Source of the DNA: Haloferax prahovense DSM 18310
Lineage (GTDB): Archaea > Halobacteriota > Halobacteria > Halobacteriales > Haloferacaceae
DNA: 64,000 bases
Assembly (NCBI RefSeq): GCF_000336815.1
Contig: NZ_AOLG01000012.1
Span: forward strand, 79,261-143,260
Direction of reading: 5' to 3'
Part shown: one piece after another, positions 9,635-18,294 of the stretch
Numbering within the stretch: the first letter of the stretch is position 1
How the letters are laid out: each line of letters opens with the position of its first letter
Position numbers and translations under genes: made by a program
Notes under the pieces: generated by a model
The model's database searches: none
Seen by the model: the letters and a program-made list of their open reading frames with translations, nothing else
Told to the model about the DNA's origin: nothing

Positions 9635-9690
9635 ACGGGGTCGGTCGGTCCGGACGAAAATAGCCCTGTCCTTGTTCGACTCGGTTGCCG

Positions 9691-10752
9691 TTACCCGAGG
9701 CGGACGGGGTCGAATTCGAGAAAGGCCGTCTCGTATCCCTCGTGGCGGGCGACCTGCGGCGGCACGTCCACCGCGAGGTCCGCGGTCGCGTCGTCGCCGG
9801 CGAGCCCCGGAACCGTCGCGCCGTAGTGGAAGCCGAGGTCGGCGTCGAGGCCGGGTTCGAGTCGACCGTCGAAGCGGGTCGACCCGCCGGACGCGACGGT
9901 CCCGGTGAGCCCCAGTCGCGGGACGAGAAGGCGGTTGTAGGGCGTCTGCGGGGAGACGGCCAGATACGGGTCGTCGCCGAAACGGTCGGCGTCGAGGACG
10001 GTGCCGACGAGTCGGAGACTGCCCGTCGTCGCCGACCCGAGCGCCGTCCCCGGAAGCGTCTCAGGGGCGCGGCCGAGCGGAAGCCCGTCCATCTCCATCG
10101 GCTTGACCGCGCCGGGGTCGCCCTGCTGGTCGTCGAGCATCGTGTACTGGATGTCGTCGCGGTCGCGGGCGCTGTACTCGAAGTCGAGCGTCGCGGTCGC
10201 GGGGGAGTCGAACCGCCCGTCGAGGTCGCCGAACAGGCGCAGCGAGGGCGCGCCCACGTCCACCGTCACCTCGTAGGTCCCGTCGCCGTCGAGGCCGAAG
10301 TTCGAGCCGTAGTGAAAGCCCATCCGCTGGGAGAGCATCGCGTAGACGACCTCCTCGCTCACGAGGTCGCCGTCGCGGGCGATTTCGAGCGAGAGACCGG
10401 TATCGGGGACGACGACGCCCGTCTCGGCGTCCCAGACGGCGGCCATGAGATGTACGTCGTCGCCGGCCTCGACCGAGATTTTCGACGTGCCGAAGCCGTC
10501 GCCCTCGTCGGACATCACCCAGAACCGGTGCGGATAGCTGTAGAAGACCCCCACCCGGAGGCCGCCGGCGTCCGCGCTCCCGACCATGCGCATCCCCTCG
10601 GTGTGGGTCGGGACGTACACCTCGTCGGGGCGGTTCGAGACGACCGGCGGTTCGTTCGACGTGTAGAGTCGACCGAGTTCGGCGAGACAGCCGGAGAGCC
10701 CGGCGGTTGCGACGGTCCCGCTCGCCGCGAGAAACCGACGCCGACTCGTCAT
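9691..10752 (-). CDS. Tat lipoprotein related to P19/Tp34 iron-transport proteins
   Basis: 353 residues. The N-terminus carries an Arg-Arg Tat-type signal followed by a lipobox with C22 (AGLSGC), so the protein should be an extracellular lipoprotein. Internal segments resemble the P19/Tp34 metal-binding fold: HLMAAVWD, then MGFHYGSNFGLDGDGTYEVTV, with a second FHYGATVPGL copy near the C-terminus. P19-family proteins bind copper and iron in bacterial ferrous iron uptake. It overlaps the upstream SCO1 gene by 4 nt (ATGA), so the two are translated together. The family link is motif-based. Confidence 0.65.
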   Translation of the reverse strand: MTSRRRFLAASGTVATAGLSGCLAELGRLYTSNEPPVVSNRPDEVYVPTHTEGMRMVGSADAGGLRVGVFYSYPHRFWVMSDEGDGFGTSKISVEAGDDVHLMAAVWDAETGVVVPDTGLSLEIARDGDLVSEEVVYAMLSQRMGFHYGSNFGLDGDGTYEVTVDVGAPSLRLFGDLDGRFDSPATATLDFEYSARDRDDIQYTMLDDQQGDPGAVKPMEMDGLPLGRAPETLPGTALGSATTGSLRLVGTVLDADRFGDDPYLAVSPQTPYNRLLVPRLGLTGTVASGGSTRFDGRLEPGLDADLGFHYGATVPGLAGDDATADLAVDVPPQVARHEGYETAFLEFDPVRLG

Positions 10753-11420
10753 GCCTCCCGGAGCGCGGTGAGGTCGTCGATGAGCGTCTGTTCGTCCGGT
10801 TGGTTGCCGCGGTAGGTCCGCTCGACGTAGCCGTCGCCGTTGACGAGCGAGACGAGTCCGAGGTGGGTGAACATGTAGTTGCCCTCGTCGTTCGGCTCGT
10901 TCTTCTGGAAGAAGACGCCGAACTGGTCTTCGACGACCGACTTCGCCTCGGACTCGTCGGCGGGCCGGAGGAAGTGCCAGTTGCCCGCGTCCATGTCCAC
11001 GTTCATCTGGTCGGCCTCCGCGCGGAAGGCGTCGGCGTCGTCGCGGGCGGGGTCGAACGTGATGGGGTAGAACGACACCTCGTCGGCGTAGCCCTCGCTG
11101 ACCGAGTGAATCTGGACCTCGCGGAGCGCGCTGATGAGGACCGGACAGACGGTCATGCAGTTGGTGAAAAAGTACGTGTGGAAGTGCGGCACGTCGATGT
11201 TGCGCACGGACACCTCGGCCCCCGCGATGGGGTCCGAGAGCGTCACGTCGGGAACCTGCTGGCCCCACGCCGGGTAGGGGAGGTCCTCACTGGACACGTC
11301 GTTCTCGCGGTCGGGCTTCGACAGCGAGACGTTCGGATTGGCGTCGCCGCCGCCGAGACAGCCAGCGAGACCGAGCGCCGCGCCCGCCCCCGCGGCGCGG
11401 AGATACGTTCGTCGTTTCAT
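10749..11420 (-). CDS. SCO1/SenC-type copper-binding lipoprotein
   Basis: 223 residues. A Tat-like signal with lipobox C21 (GLAGC) anchors it outside the cell. The thioredoxin-fold metal site is complete: C88-x3-C92-P (FFTNCMTVCP) and H186 (MFTHLG). SCO1 proteins deliver copper to, or reduce the cysteines of, the CuA site of haem-copper oxidases. It is the first gene of a two-gene unit with the P19-like lipoprotein (4-nt overlap), which suggests linked metal handling at the cell surface. Confidence 0.9.
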   Translation of the reverse strand: MKRRTYLRAAGAGAALGLAGCLGGGDANPNVSLSKPDRENDVSSEDLPYPAWGQQVPDVTLSDPIAGAEVSVRNIDVPHFHTYFFTNCMTVCPVLISALREVQIHSVSEGYADEVSFYPITFDPARDDADAFRAEADQMNVDMDAGNWHFLRPADESEAKSVVEDQFGVFFQKNEPNDEGNYMFTHLGLVSLVNGDGYVERTYRGNQPDEQTLIDDLTALREA

Positions 11421-11564
11421 TACCCTCGCTAGCGGCCCGGTACTCAAATGCCGTTTGGTGTGCGTTTCGAACGCCAGCGCGCGTGTTCTCGTTCCGCACG
11501 ACCGCGGCGAAATCTTCGACGCACACACCAGAACGGACTTCCCCGCGAGGTCCTTAGCCGAGGT

Positions 11565-12863
11565 ATGTTCGACGGGTCTCCGTCCCGCCGGGAGTTCCTG
11601 AAGGCCGCGGTCGCCGCCGGCGGCGCGGCGGCGCTCTCCGCCTGCCTCGACAGGGCACCGGACGACCCCGTCCCGGCGGGGACCGACGCGTTCGAGACGC
11701 TCCCGAGCAGACAGCACGCGTGGAACGAGTTCTGCCGGGCTGACGACCACGGCAACGTCGAGATGCCTCGGCATCAGGTGCTTCTCTACCTCGACCTCGC
11801 TGGCGAGGGACCGCCCGCCGAGACCGACCGCGAGACCGTCGAGAACGCCTTCCGCGTCCTCGACCGCGCCTACGAGCGGCGCCACGAGGGAGTCATCTGG
11901 TCGGTTGCCTACTCCCCGCGGTACTTCGACCGCTTCGACGACCCGCTCCCGGCGAGTGTGGACCTGCCCGAACCGCGGGCGCTGTCGCCCTTCGAGACGC
12001 CCGAGTTCGACCGGCAGGACGCGCTCGTCCACCTCGCGTCCGACCGCGCCGACGCGGTCCTCGAAGCCGAGCAGGCGCTCCTCGGCGAGGTCGACGAGGC
12101 CAACGGCATCGCCGTCGACGCCGACCTCTCGGGGGTCTTCTCGGTCGCCTCCAGACGGACGGGCTTCGTCGGGGCCGGCCTCCCGGCAGAACACCAGTCC
12201 GACCTGAACGGCATCCCCGACGGGAACCCCGTCCCCGAGGAGTCGCCGCTGTTCATGGGGTTCAAAGCCGGCTTCGCCAAGAATCAGGCCACCGAGGAGT
12301 ACGTCACCATCGACGACGGGCCGTTCGCGGGCGCGACCACGAAGCACGTGGCGAACGTCCGCCAGCGCCTCTCGGACTGGTACGACGAGGAAGACCGCTA
12401 CCACCGGGTCATGAAGCTATTTTCGCCGGAACACGCCGAACAGGGACTCGTCGAGGGCGTCGGCGACAACCTCGGCGACGACAGCGGCATCGACGCGATG
12501 CTCGACAGCCTCCGCGACGACGCCTTCGAATTCGGCCACGTCGGCCACGCCCAGAAGGCCGCCCGCGCCAACCGCGACGACGAGGGCAACGTCAGACTGC
12601 TCCGTCGGCACTTCGAGTCGGCCGACGACGGCGTGGCGAGCCTGCACTTCCCGTCGCTCCAGCGCGGCATCTCCGAGTTCGAGGCGGTCCGCGAGGCGAT
12701 GAACGGCACCGACCTGACCGACGTGCCGACCGTCCGCCAGCGCGTCAACAACGGGATTTTAGAGTACATCTTCGTCAAGCGCCGCGGCAACTTCCTCGTG
12801 CCGCCGCGGGAGATTCGGTCGCTGCCGACGCCGACCGGCGAGGTTCCGGGGCTGGACGACTGA
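11565..12863 (+). CDS. DyP-type peroxidase-like protein (DUF7405-like), Tat-exported lipoprotein
   Basis: 432 residues. The N-terminal RREFLKAAVAAGG is a Tat signal, and ALSAC places a lipobox Cys at residue 27. The dye-decolorising peroxidase signature GxxDG is present as G216-I-P-D-G220, and a His-rich stretch near residues 280-295 (HRVMKLFSPEH) could hold the haem ligand. Exported DyP proteins such as EfeB act on haem or in iron uptake. The P19-like protein is encoded divergently, and P19 plus DyP is a known combination in bacterial iron importers. ATG 11565 was chosen because it begins the Tat signal; the longer frame upstream is not protein-like. Confidence 0.72.
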   Translation: MFDGSPSRREFLKAAVAAGGAAALSACLDRAPDDPVPAGTDAFETLPSRQHAWNEFCRADDHGNVEMPRHQVLLYLDLAGEGPPAETDRETVENAFRVLDRAYERRHEGVIWSVAYSPRYFDRFDDPLPASVDLPEPRALSPFETPEFDRQDALVHLASDRADAVLEAEQALLGEVDEANGIAVDADLSGVFSVASRRTGFVGAGLPAEHQSDLNGIPDGNPVPEESPLFMGFKAGFAKNQATEEYVTIDDGPFAGATTKHVANVRQRLSDWYDEEDRYHRVMKLFSPEHAEQGLVEGVGDNLGDDSGIDAMLDSLRDDAFEFGHVGHAQKAARANRDDEGNVRLLRRHFESADDGVASLHFPSLQRGISEFEAVREAMNGTDLTDVPTVRQRVNNGILEYIFVKRRGNFLVPPREIRSLPTPTGEVPGLDD

Positions 12864-12902
12864 GGCGAGCGCCCCCGGTTACGTGTTCAGCCAGTCGCGC
12901 CC

Positions 12903-13595
12903 TCAGACGTGTCCCAAGAACGACAGCGCCAGCCAAATCTGCCAGAGACCGGCGAGCACCATCGCGACCGCGGCGACCTTCTGAATCCATCCGACGTAAC
13001 CCGAAAACAGACGGGCGAGTCCGTCGCCGAGCGCGGCCGCGACGGTGACGACCGCCAGCGGGAGCGCCGCGGCGGCGGCGTAGGCTCCGAGCGAGACGAC
13101 CGCCTGCGGGGTCGGGAGCGCGAGCGATTGCGTGACGACGCCGAGAAAAATCGGGACGACGCAGCCGGCCGCCGCGAGGCCGTACACCCCGCCGAAGACG
13201 GCGAAGCCGGTCACGGACGACCGGTACTCCGGGAGGACGACGTGGAGGCTCGGCGCGCGACCGGTGAACATGAGGACGCCGAAGCAGACGAGCGCCGCGC
13301 CGACGAGCGGTTCGAGGAGCGCGAGGTGCGAGGCGATGCGGCCGCCGACGACGGCGAGCGCGCTCCCGATAGCGCCGAGAACGACCAGCGCGGCGAGCGA
13401 TGCGACCGACCCGCGGACGGCCGCACCGCCGAGGTCGGCCTCCTCGCGGGAGAGGTAGTAGCCGACGTAGCCCGGGAGAAGCGGGTAGGCGCAGGGCGCG
13501 AAGAAGGTGGCGACGCCCGCGCTGACGGCGAACGCGAGCGTGCCGGCGAATCCGGGGTCGAGTCCCAGCACGGGACCGAGACCGAACCCGGGCAT
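12903..13595 (-). CDS. CcdA-like thiol/disulfide transmembrane protein
   Basis: 230 residues with six predicted membrane helices. The two redox cysteines of the CcdA/DsbD-beta family are present in matching contexts: C35 in FFAPCAYPLLPGY and C145 in AAGCVVPIF. The protein passes reducing equivalents from cytosolic thioredoxin to an extracellular thioredoxin-fold partner. That partner is very likely the TlpA-like lipoprotein encoded immediately upstream, whose stop overlaps this ATG by one base (TGATG). Confidence 0.9.
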   Translation of the reverse strand: MPGFGLGPVLGLDPGFAGTLAFAVSAGVATFFAPCAYPLLPGYVGYYLSREEADLGGAAVRGSVASLAALVVLGAIGSALAVVGGRIASHLALLEPLVGAALVCFGVLMFTGRAPSLHVVLPEYRSSVTGFAVFGGVYGLAAAGCVVPIFLGVVTQSLALPTPQAVVSLGAYAAAAALPLAVVTVAAALGDGLARLFSGYVGWIQKVAAVAMVLAGLWQIWLALSFLGHV

Positions 13596-14170
13596 CAGGC
13601 GACGTCCTCGACGGCGGCGCGGAGGTTCTCCTCGCTGGCGAGGCCGCGGTGCGTCCACGCTATCGAGCCGTCGGCGTCGAAGACGACGAGATATGGGAGG
13701 CCGTTCGCGCGGACCGCGCGCATCAGGGCGCTTTCGGGGTCGTGGCCGACCGTCCAGTTCCCGTCGTGTTCCGCCCACCACTCTCGGATGTCGTCCATCG
13801 TGAGGCCGCCCCCGAGGCGCTCGTTCGTCACCGAGACGAACGCCACGTCGTCGCCGAACTCCTCGTGGAGCGTCCGAAGCGACTCCATCTGGGCGACGCA
13901 GGGCGCACACCACGTCGCGAAGAGGTCGAGGACGGTCGGCGTCCCGTCCGCCGGGATTCGAGCCTCGCCGGCCGACGACCCCTGCGCCTCCACGGTGTCG
14001 ACGACGAGCGGGAGGTCGCCGGACCCGGACGACGCGCTCTCCGAAGTCGTTCCGGCGGTCGTCTCGGCCGTCTCAGTCGCCTCCGCGGGTGCGGACCCGT
14101 CGCCGAGACAGCCAGCGAGGCTGGCGACACCCGCGCCCGCGAGAAGAGAGAGGAGGGCGCGTCGTCTCAC
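13595..14170 (-). CDS. TlpA/ResA-like thioredoxin lipoprotein
   Basis: 191 residues from GTG 14170. A signal peptide ends in a lipobox with C21; an Ala/Thr/Ser-rich linker follows (about 25-52), then a thioredoxin fold with the W87-C-A-P-C91 active site. It is predicted to sit outside the membrane and reduce target cysteines, for example in cytochrome c maturation or CuA assembly. It is translationally coupled to CcdA downstream. Candidate clients encoded nearby are SCO1 and the DsbA-like lipoprotein. Confidence 0.9.
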   Translation of the reverse strand: MRRRALLSLLAGAGVASLAGCLGDGSAPAEATETAETTAGTTSESASSGSGDLPLVVDTVEAQGSSAGEARIPADGTPTVLDLFATWCAPCVAQMESLRTLHEEFGDDVAFVSVTNERLGGGLTMDDIREWWAEHDGNWTVGHDPESALMRAVRANGLPYLVVFDADGSIAWTHRGLASEENLRAAVEDVA

Positions 14171-14303
14171 CGGTCGTCACCTCGTCGGCGTCGGCGGAGC
14201 GGTCGCGTCGCGTGCATACTCGTGGCTAGTGAATCTCGCCGTAAAGCATCGCTGGTGTCGTGCGCGAATCCCGCGCGAGAGGTGGTGTGGGCGTCGAATC
14301 CGA

Positions 14304-14987
14304 TTACCGGGCGTTCTCGACGGCGCTCTGGAGGTCGGACCACCGCGGCGCGACCTGCTCGCCGTCGACGAGGACGGTCGGCGTCCCCTGGAATCCGCGC
14401 TCGTCGACGGCTTCGGTCCGCTCGGCCTCGACGAGCGGGCGGTAACGCTCCCGGGAGGCGGCCGCGGCGACCGAACAGCCGTCGAGGTCGGCGTCGTCCG
14501 CGAGCGACCGGAGCGTCGAGAGCGAGCCCTCGGCGTCGCCGCCGGTGAACTCCGATTGGTTCTCGTAGAGCGTGTGGGCGAAGTCGAAGAAGGTCTCGTC
14601 GTCGGCCTCGTCCTGGACGGCGCGGGCCGCCGAAGCGCCCTTCCACGACCACCAGTCGTCGACCGGAATCGGGAAGTCGTGGTGGCGGTAGCGGACGACG
14701 CCCTCCGAGACGTACTCGGACCGGAGTTGCGGGGCGACGTCGACCGCGAACGTCGCGCAGTGAGGGCAGGCGAAGTCCTCCCAGACGTCGACGACGACGC
14801 TCGCGTCCTCGGCCCCGATAACGGGCGTGGGGAGCGAATCGACCGTGTCGCGCGCGGGGACCTCGCAACCGATGGCGGCGACGGCTTCGTCGCCGGAACC
14901 GCCGCTTCCGCCGCCGAGACAGCCGGCGGTTCCCAGCGTCAGCGCACCCGCCGTGGCGGCGAGGTACGCGCGTCGTGTGTTGCGCAT
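14304..14987 (-). CDS. DsbA-family thioredoxin lipoprotein
   Basis: 227 residues. Lipobox C23 follows a Tat-like N-terminus (MRNTRRAYLAA). The active site is C74-P-H-C77, typical of DsbA, with a helical insertion after it and the cis-proline loop in GFQGTPTVLVDG near residue 208. Such proteins introduce or rearrange disulfides in exported proteins. It lies 133 nt upstream of the TlpA-CcdA pair on the same strand, and no promoter-like element is obvious between them. It may use CcdA as electron partner. Confidence 0.9.
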   Translation of the reverse strand: MRNTRRAYLAATAGALTLGTAGCLGGGSGGSGDEAVAAIGCEVPARDTVDSLPTPVIGAEDASVVVDVWEDFACPHCATFAVDVAPQLRSEYVSEGVVRYRHHDFPIPVDDWWSWKGASAARAVQDEADDETFFDFAHTLYENQSEFTGGDAEGSLSTLRSLADDADLDGCSVAAAASRERYRPLVEAERTEAVDERGFQGTPTVLVDGEQVAPRWSDLQSAVENAR

Positions 14988-15179
14988 GGTCGGATTCGGG
15001 GACGGACGAACTTAGATTCTCCGAGGCGAATCGGGGAGTTTCGGACGCCATTGCCGCTTTTCGTGGTTCGGTTCGGGAACCGCGGCGGCGCGGCGGTGGA
15101 CGGTCGGCGGCCCTTTGCCGGCCCTCCCCGTCGCCGCTCGAACGACACCGCTTAAGCCTCGCGTGGCGTCACCCAACAC

Positions 15180-15557
15180 GTGCCAACCGTCCACTTTCGC
15201 GGCCGGGAAATCGCGTGCGACCGCGGGGACGTGCTCCGTGACGTGCTTCGAGCGGCCGGCGAGCCGCCGCACAACGGTCACTCGTCCTGGTTCAACTGCC
15301 GCGGCGGGGGCTCGTGTGGCACCTGCGCCGTCCGGGTTCGCGGCCCCGTGACCTATCGGACGAAAAAGGAGCGCCGCCGGCTCCGGTTCCCACCGCACGA
15401 CTCCGACTCGGGGCTCCGACTCGCGTGCCAGACGGTCGTCCTCGGCGACCTCTGGGTGGAGAAGTACCCCGGGTTCTGGGGCCAACGCGTCGAAGCCGAC
15501 GAGAGCGAAACAGGAGCTGTGCAGGACGCGGAAGACGCGCAGGAACCGACCGACTGA
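15180..15557 (+). CDS. 2Fe-2S ferredoxin domain protein
   Basis: 125 residues, starting at GTG 15180 with MPTVHFRGREIACDRG. Cluster ligands are C40, C46, C49 and C83. The C-x5-C-x2-C spacing is that of adrenodoxin-like sites rather than the C-x4-C-x2-C of plant-type ferredoxins. A basic stretch (about 57-70) between the third and fourth Cys, and an acidic tail, are unusual. It is a soluble one-electron carrier; the partner is unknown. TTAAG at about 15152-15156 may be its promoter. Confidence 0.87.
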   Translation: MPTVHFRGREIACDRGDVLRDVLRAAGEPPHNGHSSWFNCRGGGSCGTCAVRVRGPVTYRTKKERRRLRFPPHDSDSGLRLACQTVVLGDLWVEKYPGFWGQRVEADESETGAVQDAEDAQEPTD

Positions 15558-15570
15558 GCCGGCGGCCCGG

Positions 15571-16146
15571 TCAGTCGCCGGCGACGTGGTCGTACCACGA
15601 CAGTAGGTCGTCGCGGTCGCGGGTGTCTGGCGGGAGCTCCGAGACGCGGAACCACTGCGCGGCCGAGATTTCCTCGTCGGGGTCGTTCACGCTGAGCTCC
15701 GCGGCCTCGTCGGCGCGGGCGCGGTAGACGGGCATCACGCCCCACGTCTGGTGGCCGTCGCAGCGGATGTCGACGCGGGTGGCCATCGCGAGACCGCCGT
15801 AGTCGGCGGTGATACCGGCCTCCTCGGCGAGTTCGCGCCGGGCGGCCTCGGTGAACCCCTCGTCGCCGTCGACGCCGCCGCCGGGGAGGACCCAGAGGCC
15901 GACGCCCTCGTGGCGGACGAGCAGTATCTCGTCGTCGCGGCGGCGGACGACGGTGTGGACGCCGTAGGGCGTCCCCGTGGACTTCACGCGGGCGGCGAGC
16001 GTGCGAAACCGCGGGCGGGAGACGCGGCGGGTGTGGACCGGTTCGAGGTAGTCGGCGTCGGCGTGGCTCCGGCGCAGGCGGTGGTACGCCTGCTCGGCGC
16101 GCTGTCGCGCCTCGTCGGCGAGGAACCACAGGTCGTCGACCGTCAT
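15571..16146 (-). CDS. Nudix hydrolase
   Basis: 191 residues. A complete Nudix box runs from G90 to I112 (G-x5-E96-x7-R104-E-L-x-E-E-x-G-I), so metal-dependent hydrolysis of a nucleoside diphosphate derivative is likely. The N-terminal 60 residues form a helical extension (LADEARQRAEQAYHRL). The substrate cannot be told. ATG 16146 (MTVDDLWFLADEA) is preferred over a 41-codon longer frame of non-protein-like composition. It is convergent with the ferredoxin gene, 13 nt apart. Confidence 0.9.
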   Translation of the reverse strand: MTVDDLWFLADEARQRAEQAYHRLRRSHADADYLEPVHTRRVSRPRFRTLAARVKSTGTPYGVHTVVRRRDDEILLVRHEGVGLWVLPGGGVDGDEGFTEAARRELAEEAGITADYGGLAMATRVDIRCDGHQTWGVMPVYRARADEAAELSVNDPDEEISAAQWFRVSELPPDTRDRDDLLSWYDHVAGD

Positions 16147-16307
16147 CGGCGCGCAACCGGCGGTCGATGAGCGAGCGGGCGACTCGGCATAGTTCACGGT
16201 TCGGCGCGGCTCCACAAATCGGCTTCGACACGCGCCGTCGCAAGGTGGAGCCGGCGAGTTCGCGGCCAATCATCGCCCTTTTATCCGGTGACGCGGAACC
16301 TGTGCGT

Positions 16308-16520
16308 ATGAGCTTCGAGAAAGACGACAAGGTCGTTCTGCACGACAAGCACAGCGAGTTCGACGGCGAGACCGGTACGGTCACGCAGGTCATCGAGAGC
16401 ATGTTCGGCGAGCCGACCTACACCATCAGCTTCGACGAGGGCCAGGAGGTCGGCATCGCGCAGGACCAGCTCGAAGCCGCCGACGCCGACGACGAAGCCG
16501 ACGAAGCCGACGAAGAGTAA
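16308..16520 (+). CDS. Small acidic beta-rich protein of unknown function
   Basis: 70 residues. The first 55 (KVVLHDKHSEFDGETGTVTQVIE...YTISFDEGQEVGIAQDQL) look like a small SH3/KOW-like beta barrel, resembling nucleic-acid or ribosome-associated KOW domains. The last 13 residues are nearly all Asp, Glu and Ala. ATG 16308 was chosen over a longer frame because the fold begins there and TTTTAT lies about 30 nt upstream. It is followed 35 nt later by the RNA-binding exosome-associated protein, so a shared role in RNA handling is possible but unproven. Confidence 0.75.
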   Translation: MSFEKDDKVVLHDKHSEFDGETGTVTQVIESMFGEPTYTISFDEGQEVGIAQDQLEAADADDEADEADEE

Positions 16521-16555
16521 GCGACCGACACCGACCGACGCCTCTTAGACCCACT

Positions 16556-16984
16556 ATGCCACGCGTTCCGTTCCACTACATCGACCTCCGAACGTTCTGT
16601 TACGAGACGGAAGACGAAAAACGGGTCGAGGAGGCGCTGCGGACGTTCCTCCCCGACGAGTTCGATGTCGACCGCGTCGAGAGCACCGGCCACCACGGCG
16701 ACCGCATCATCGTCTTCTCCGCGCGCGTCGAGCGCGCCAACGACGTGCGGCACGTCCTCGCCAAGATTCGCGACCTCCCCGACTTCGAGACGCTCCTCGA
16801 CGAACTCGACCAGCGCGTCACGGACAACACGGAGTTCTTCCTGCGGTTGGACAAACAGGCCGCGTTCAAGGGCGAGGCCCGCCGCGGCGGCGGGCTCACC
16901 CTCCGCGCGAAAGTCGAGGCCTACCCGGCGAAGAAAGAAGCCGCGGTGGAGAACGCCCGGGAAGCCCTCCTCGGCGACGAGTAG
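16556..16984 (+). CDS. RNA-binding protein of the archaeal exosome-associated COG1325 family
   Basis: 142 residues matching the COG1325/DUF54 family, predicted RNA-binding proteins often encoded near archaeal exosome or ribosomal genes. The family start MPRVPFHYIDLRTFCY, the central RVTDNTEFFLRLDKQAA and the conserved AFKGEARRGGG segment are present. The last probably contacts RNA. The protein is cytosolic and short, with no catalytic motif. It lies 35 nt after the small KOW-like gene and probably forms an operon with it. Confidence 0.85.
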   Translation: MPRVPFHYIDLRTFCYETEDEKRVEEALRTFLPDEFDVDRVESTGHHGDRIIVFSARVERANDVRHVLAKIRDLPDFETLLDELDQRVTDNTEFFLRLDKQAAFKGEARRGGGLTLRAKVEAYPAKKEAAVENAREALLGDE

Positions 16985-17026
16985 GGCCGTCCGCCAGTCG
17001 TTCGAACCGGTTCCGAGTGCGCTATT

Positions 17027-17590
17027 TTACTGGTCTTTCCACTTGATGGAACAGCCCTGCGAGGGGGACTCCTCGACGGGGATGTCGTCGCCGGCGAGGA
17101 GCGCCTCGACGGCCGTGCGCATCTCGTAGTCGGTCACCTCGTCGTCGGGACTCATCGCGTCGTCGATGCGGGAGTGGAACGCGAGTTCGAAGCCGTCGCC
17201 GGTGTTCTCGAAGAGGAACGGGTCGGGCGTGCAGACCGCGCCGTACTCGGCGGCGACCACCTGCGACTCGTCGCGGAGGTAGGCGGTGTACCCAATCGTG
17301 CCGTCCTCGACGAGTTCCTGCATCTTCTCGAAGGAGTCTTCGGGGCGGTCCTCGGCGTCGTTCGGGTTGATGCCGACGACCGCGAGGTCGTCGTCGGCGC
17401 TCGCGAGGTGGTTCAGCTCCTCGAACTTCGCCTTCGCGTACGGACAGTGGTTACAGGTGAAGACGACGAGGAGCGCGTCGTAGTCGGCGAACGACGAGAG
17501 GGAGTACGTCTCGCCGTCGGTGCCGGGGAGTTCGAAGTCGGGTGCGGCGTCGCCGCGTTCGAGTTCGGAGTCGGATTCCAGGAGTACCAT
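17027..17590 (-). CDS. Thioredoxin-family / AhpC-TSA-like protein
   Basis: 187 residues with the peroxiredoxin-like start (LERGDAAPDFELPGTDGETYSL) and a redox pair C46-N-H-C49 followed by PYAKAKFEEL. This CNHCPYAK type is widespread in bacteria and archaea as a thiol reductase or peroxiredoxin-like protein of uncertain substrate. The C-terminus ends with GCSIKWK, the usual family tail. ATG 17590 (MVLLESDSELERG) was chosen; the upstream 9 codons are unlike the family. It is convergent with the RNA-binding gene. Confidence 0.9.
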   Translation of the reverse strand: MVLLESDSELERGDAAPDFELPGTDGETYSLSSFADYDALLVVFTCNHCPYAKAKFEELNHLASADDDLAVVGINPNDAEDRPEDSFEKMQELVEDGTIGYTAYLRDESQVVAAEYGAVCTPDPFLFENTGDGFELAFHSRIDDAMSPDDEVTDYEMRTAVEALLAGDDIPVEESPSQGCSIKWKDQ

Positions 17591-17671
17591 GTCAGCGCGT
17601 TGGCTCGCGAGCATCAAAAGCGGTTGGCCCGCGGCAGTTCCGCGTCGCCTTCATCGGCTCCGTGACGCCCC

Positions 17672-18097
17672 TCAGTCGATGGAGACGAGGGCGATTGCGA
17701 GGACGGCGAAGGCGATACCGGCCGCCTTACGAACCGTCAGCGGCTCGCCGAGCGCGACGATGCCGACGACCGACGAAATCGCGAGGAACATCCCGAAGAT
17801 GGGGGCGACGATGGAGACGGGGCCGAGCGCGAGCGCCCGGTAGTACGAGAGGATGCCGACCGCGAGACAGGCACCGGCGGCGAGGACGTAGGGGAGTTTC
17901 GAACTCACGACCGAGTCCGTGACGCTCTGCCCGGAGACGACGATGACCCCGACGGTTCCCACGACGAGCACGGTGTTGGCGACCAGCGCGGCCACGTCGC
18001 TCGGAATCTTCCCCTGTCCCGTCGTCGCCACTTTCATCAGCGGCGCGACGAGGGAGTAGGCCCCGAGCGCGACGACCGCCCACGAGATGTAGTTCAC
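17672..18097 (-). CDS. Small EamA/DMT-type membrane transporter
   Basis: 141 residues from GTG 18097 (VNYISWAVVALGAYSLV). There are five hydrophobic helices: one half of a ten-helix drug/metabolite transporter, as in four- or five-helix DMT proteins that work as dimers. The conserved end (YYRALALGPVSIVAPIFGMF...LGEPLTVRKAAG) is typical of EamA. The open frame extends 49 codons upstream, but that part is AT-rich and not membrane-like, so the GTG start is better. The substrate is unknown. Confidence 0.82.
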   Translation of the reverse strand: MNYISWAVVALGAYSLVAPLMKVATTGQGKIPSDVAALVANTVLVVGTVGVIVVSGQSVTDSVVSSKLPYVLAAGACLAVGILSYYRALALGPVSIVAPIFGMFLAISSVVGIVALGEPLTVRKAAGIAFAVLAIALVSID

Positions 18098-18294
18098 GGA
18101 TAACACCGAGGTCCGAGTCGTGTATAGGGTTACGATTCGGGGTCGAAACCGCGTGAACGAGCCGGAATAACACGGGGACGGAACTGGGGAACTCAGTTTA
18201 GAATCAAGTACAAAATATGGTTTCAAGTAGACGAAGGAGACCATATACAGCCCACGTGCAAATTTTTATCAAGTATTATCGCATATTGGTGTGT

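Noticed and set aside
12909-15155. 748-codon plus-strand ORF across CcdA, TlpA and the DsbA-like gene
   Set aside because: Antisense to three genes with active-site motifs; low-complexity composition and no family likeness.
18215-18246. ATATGGT...ACCATAT inverted repeat before the small zinc-finger gene
   Set aside because: Arms are 7 bp with a spacer of about 18 nt in an AT-rich stretch; too weak to call an operator.
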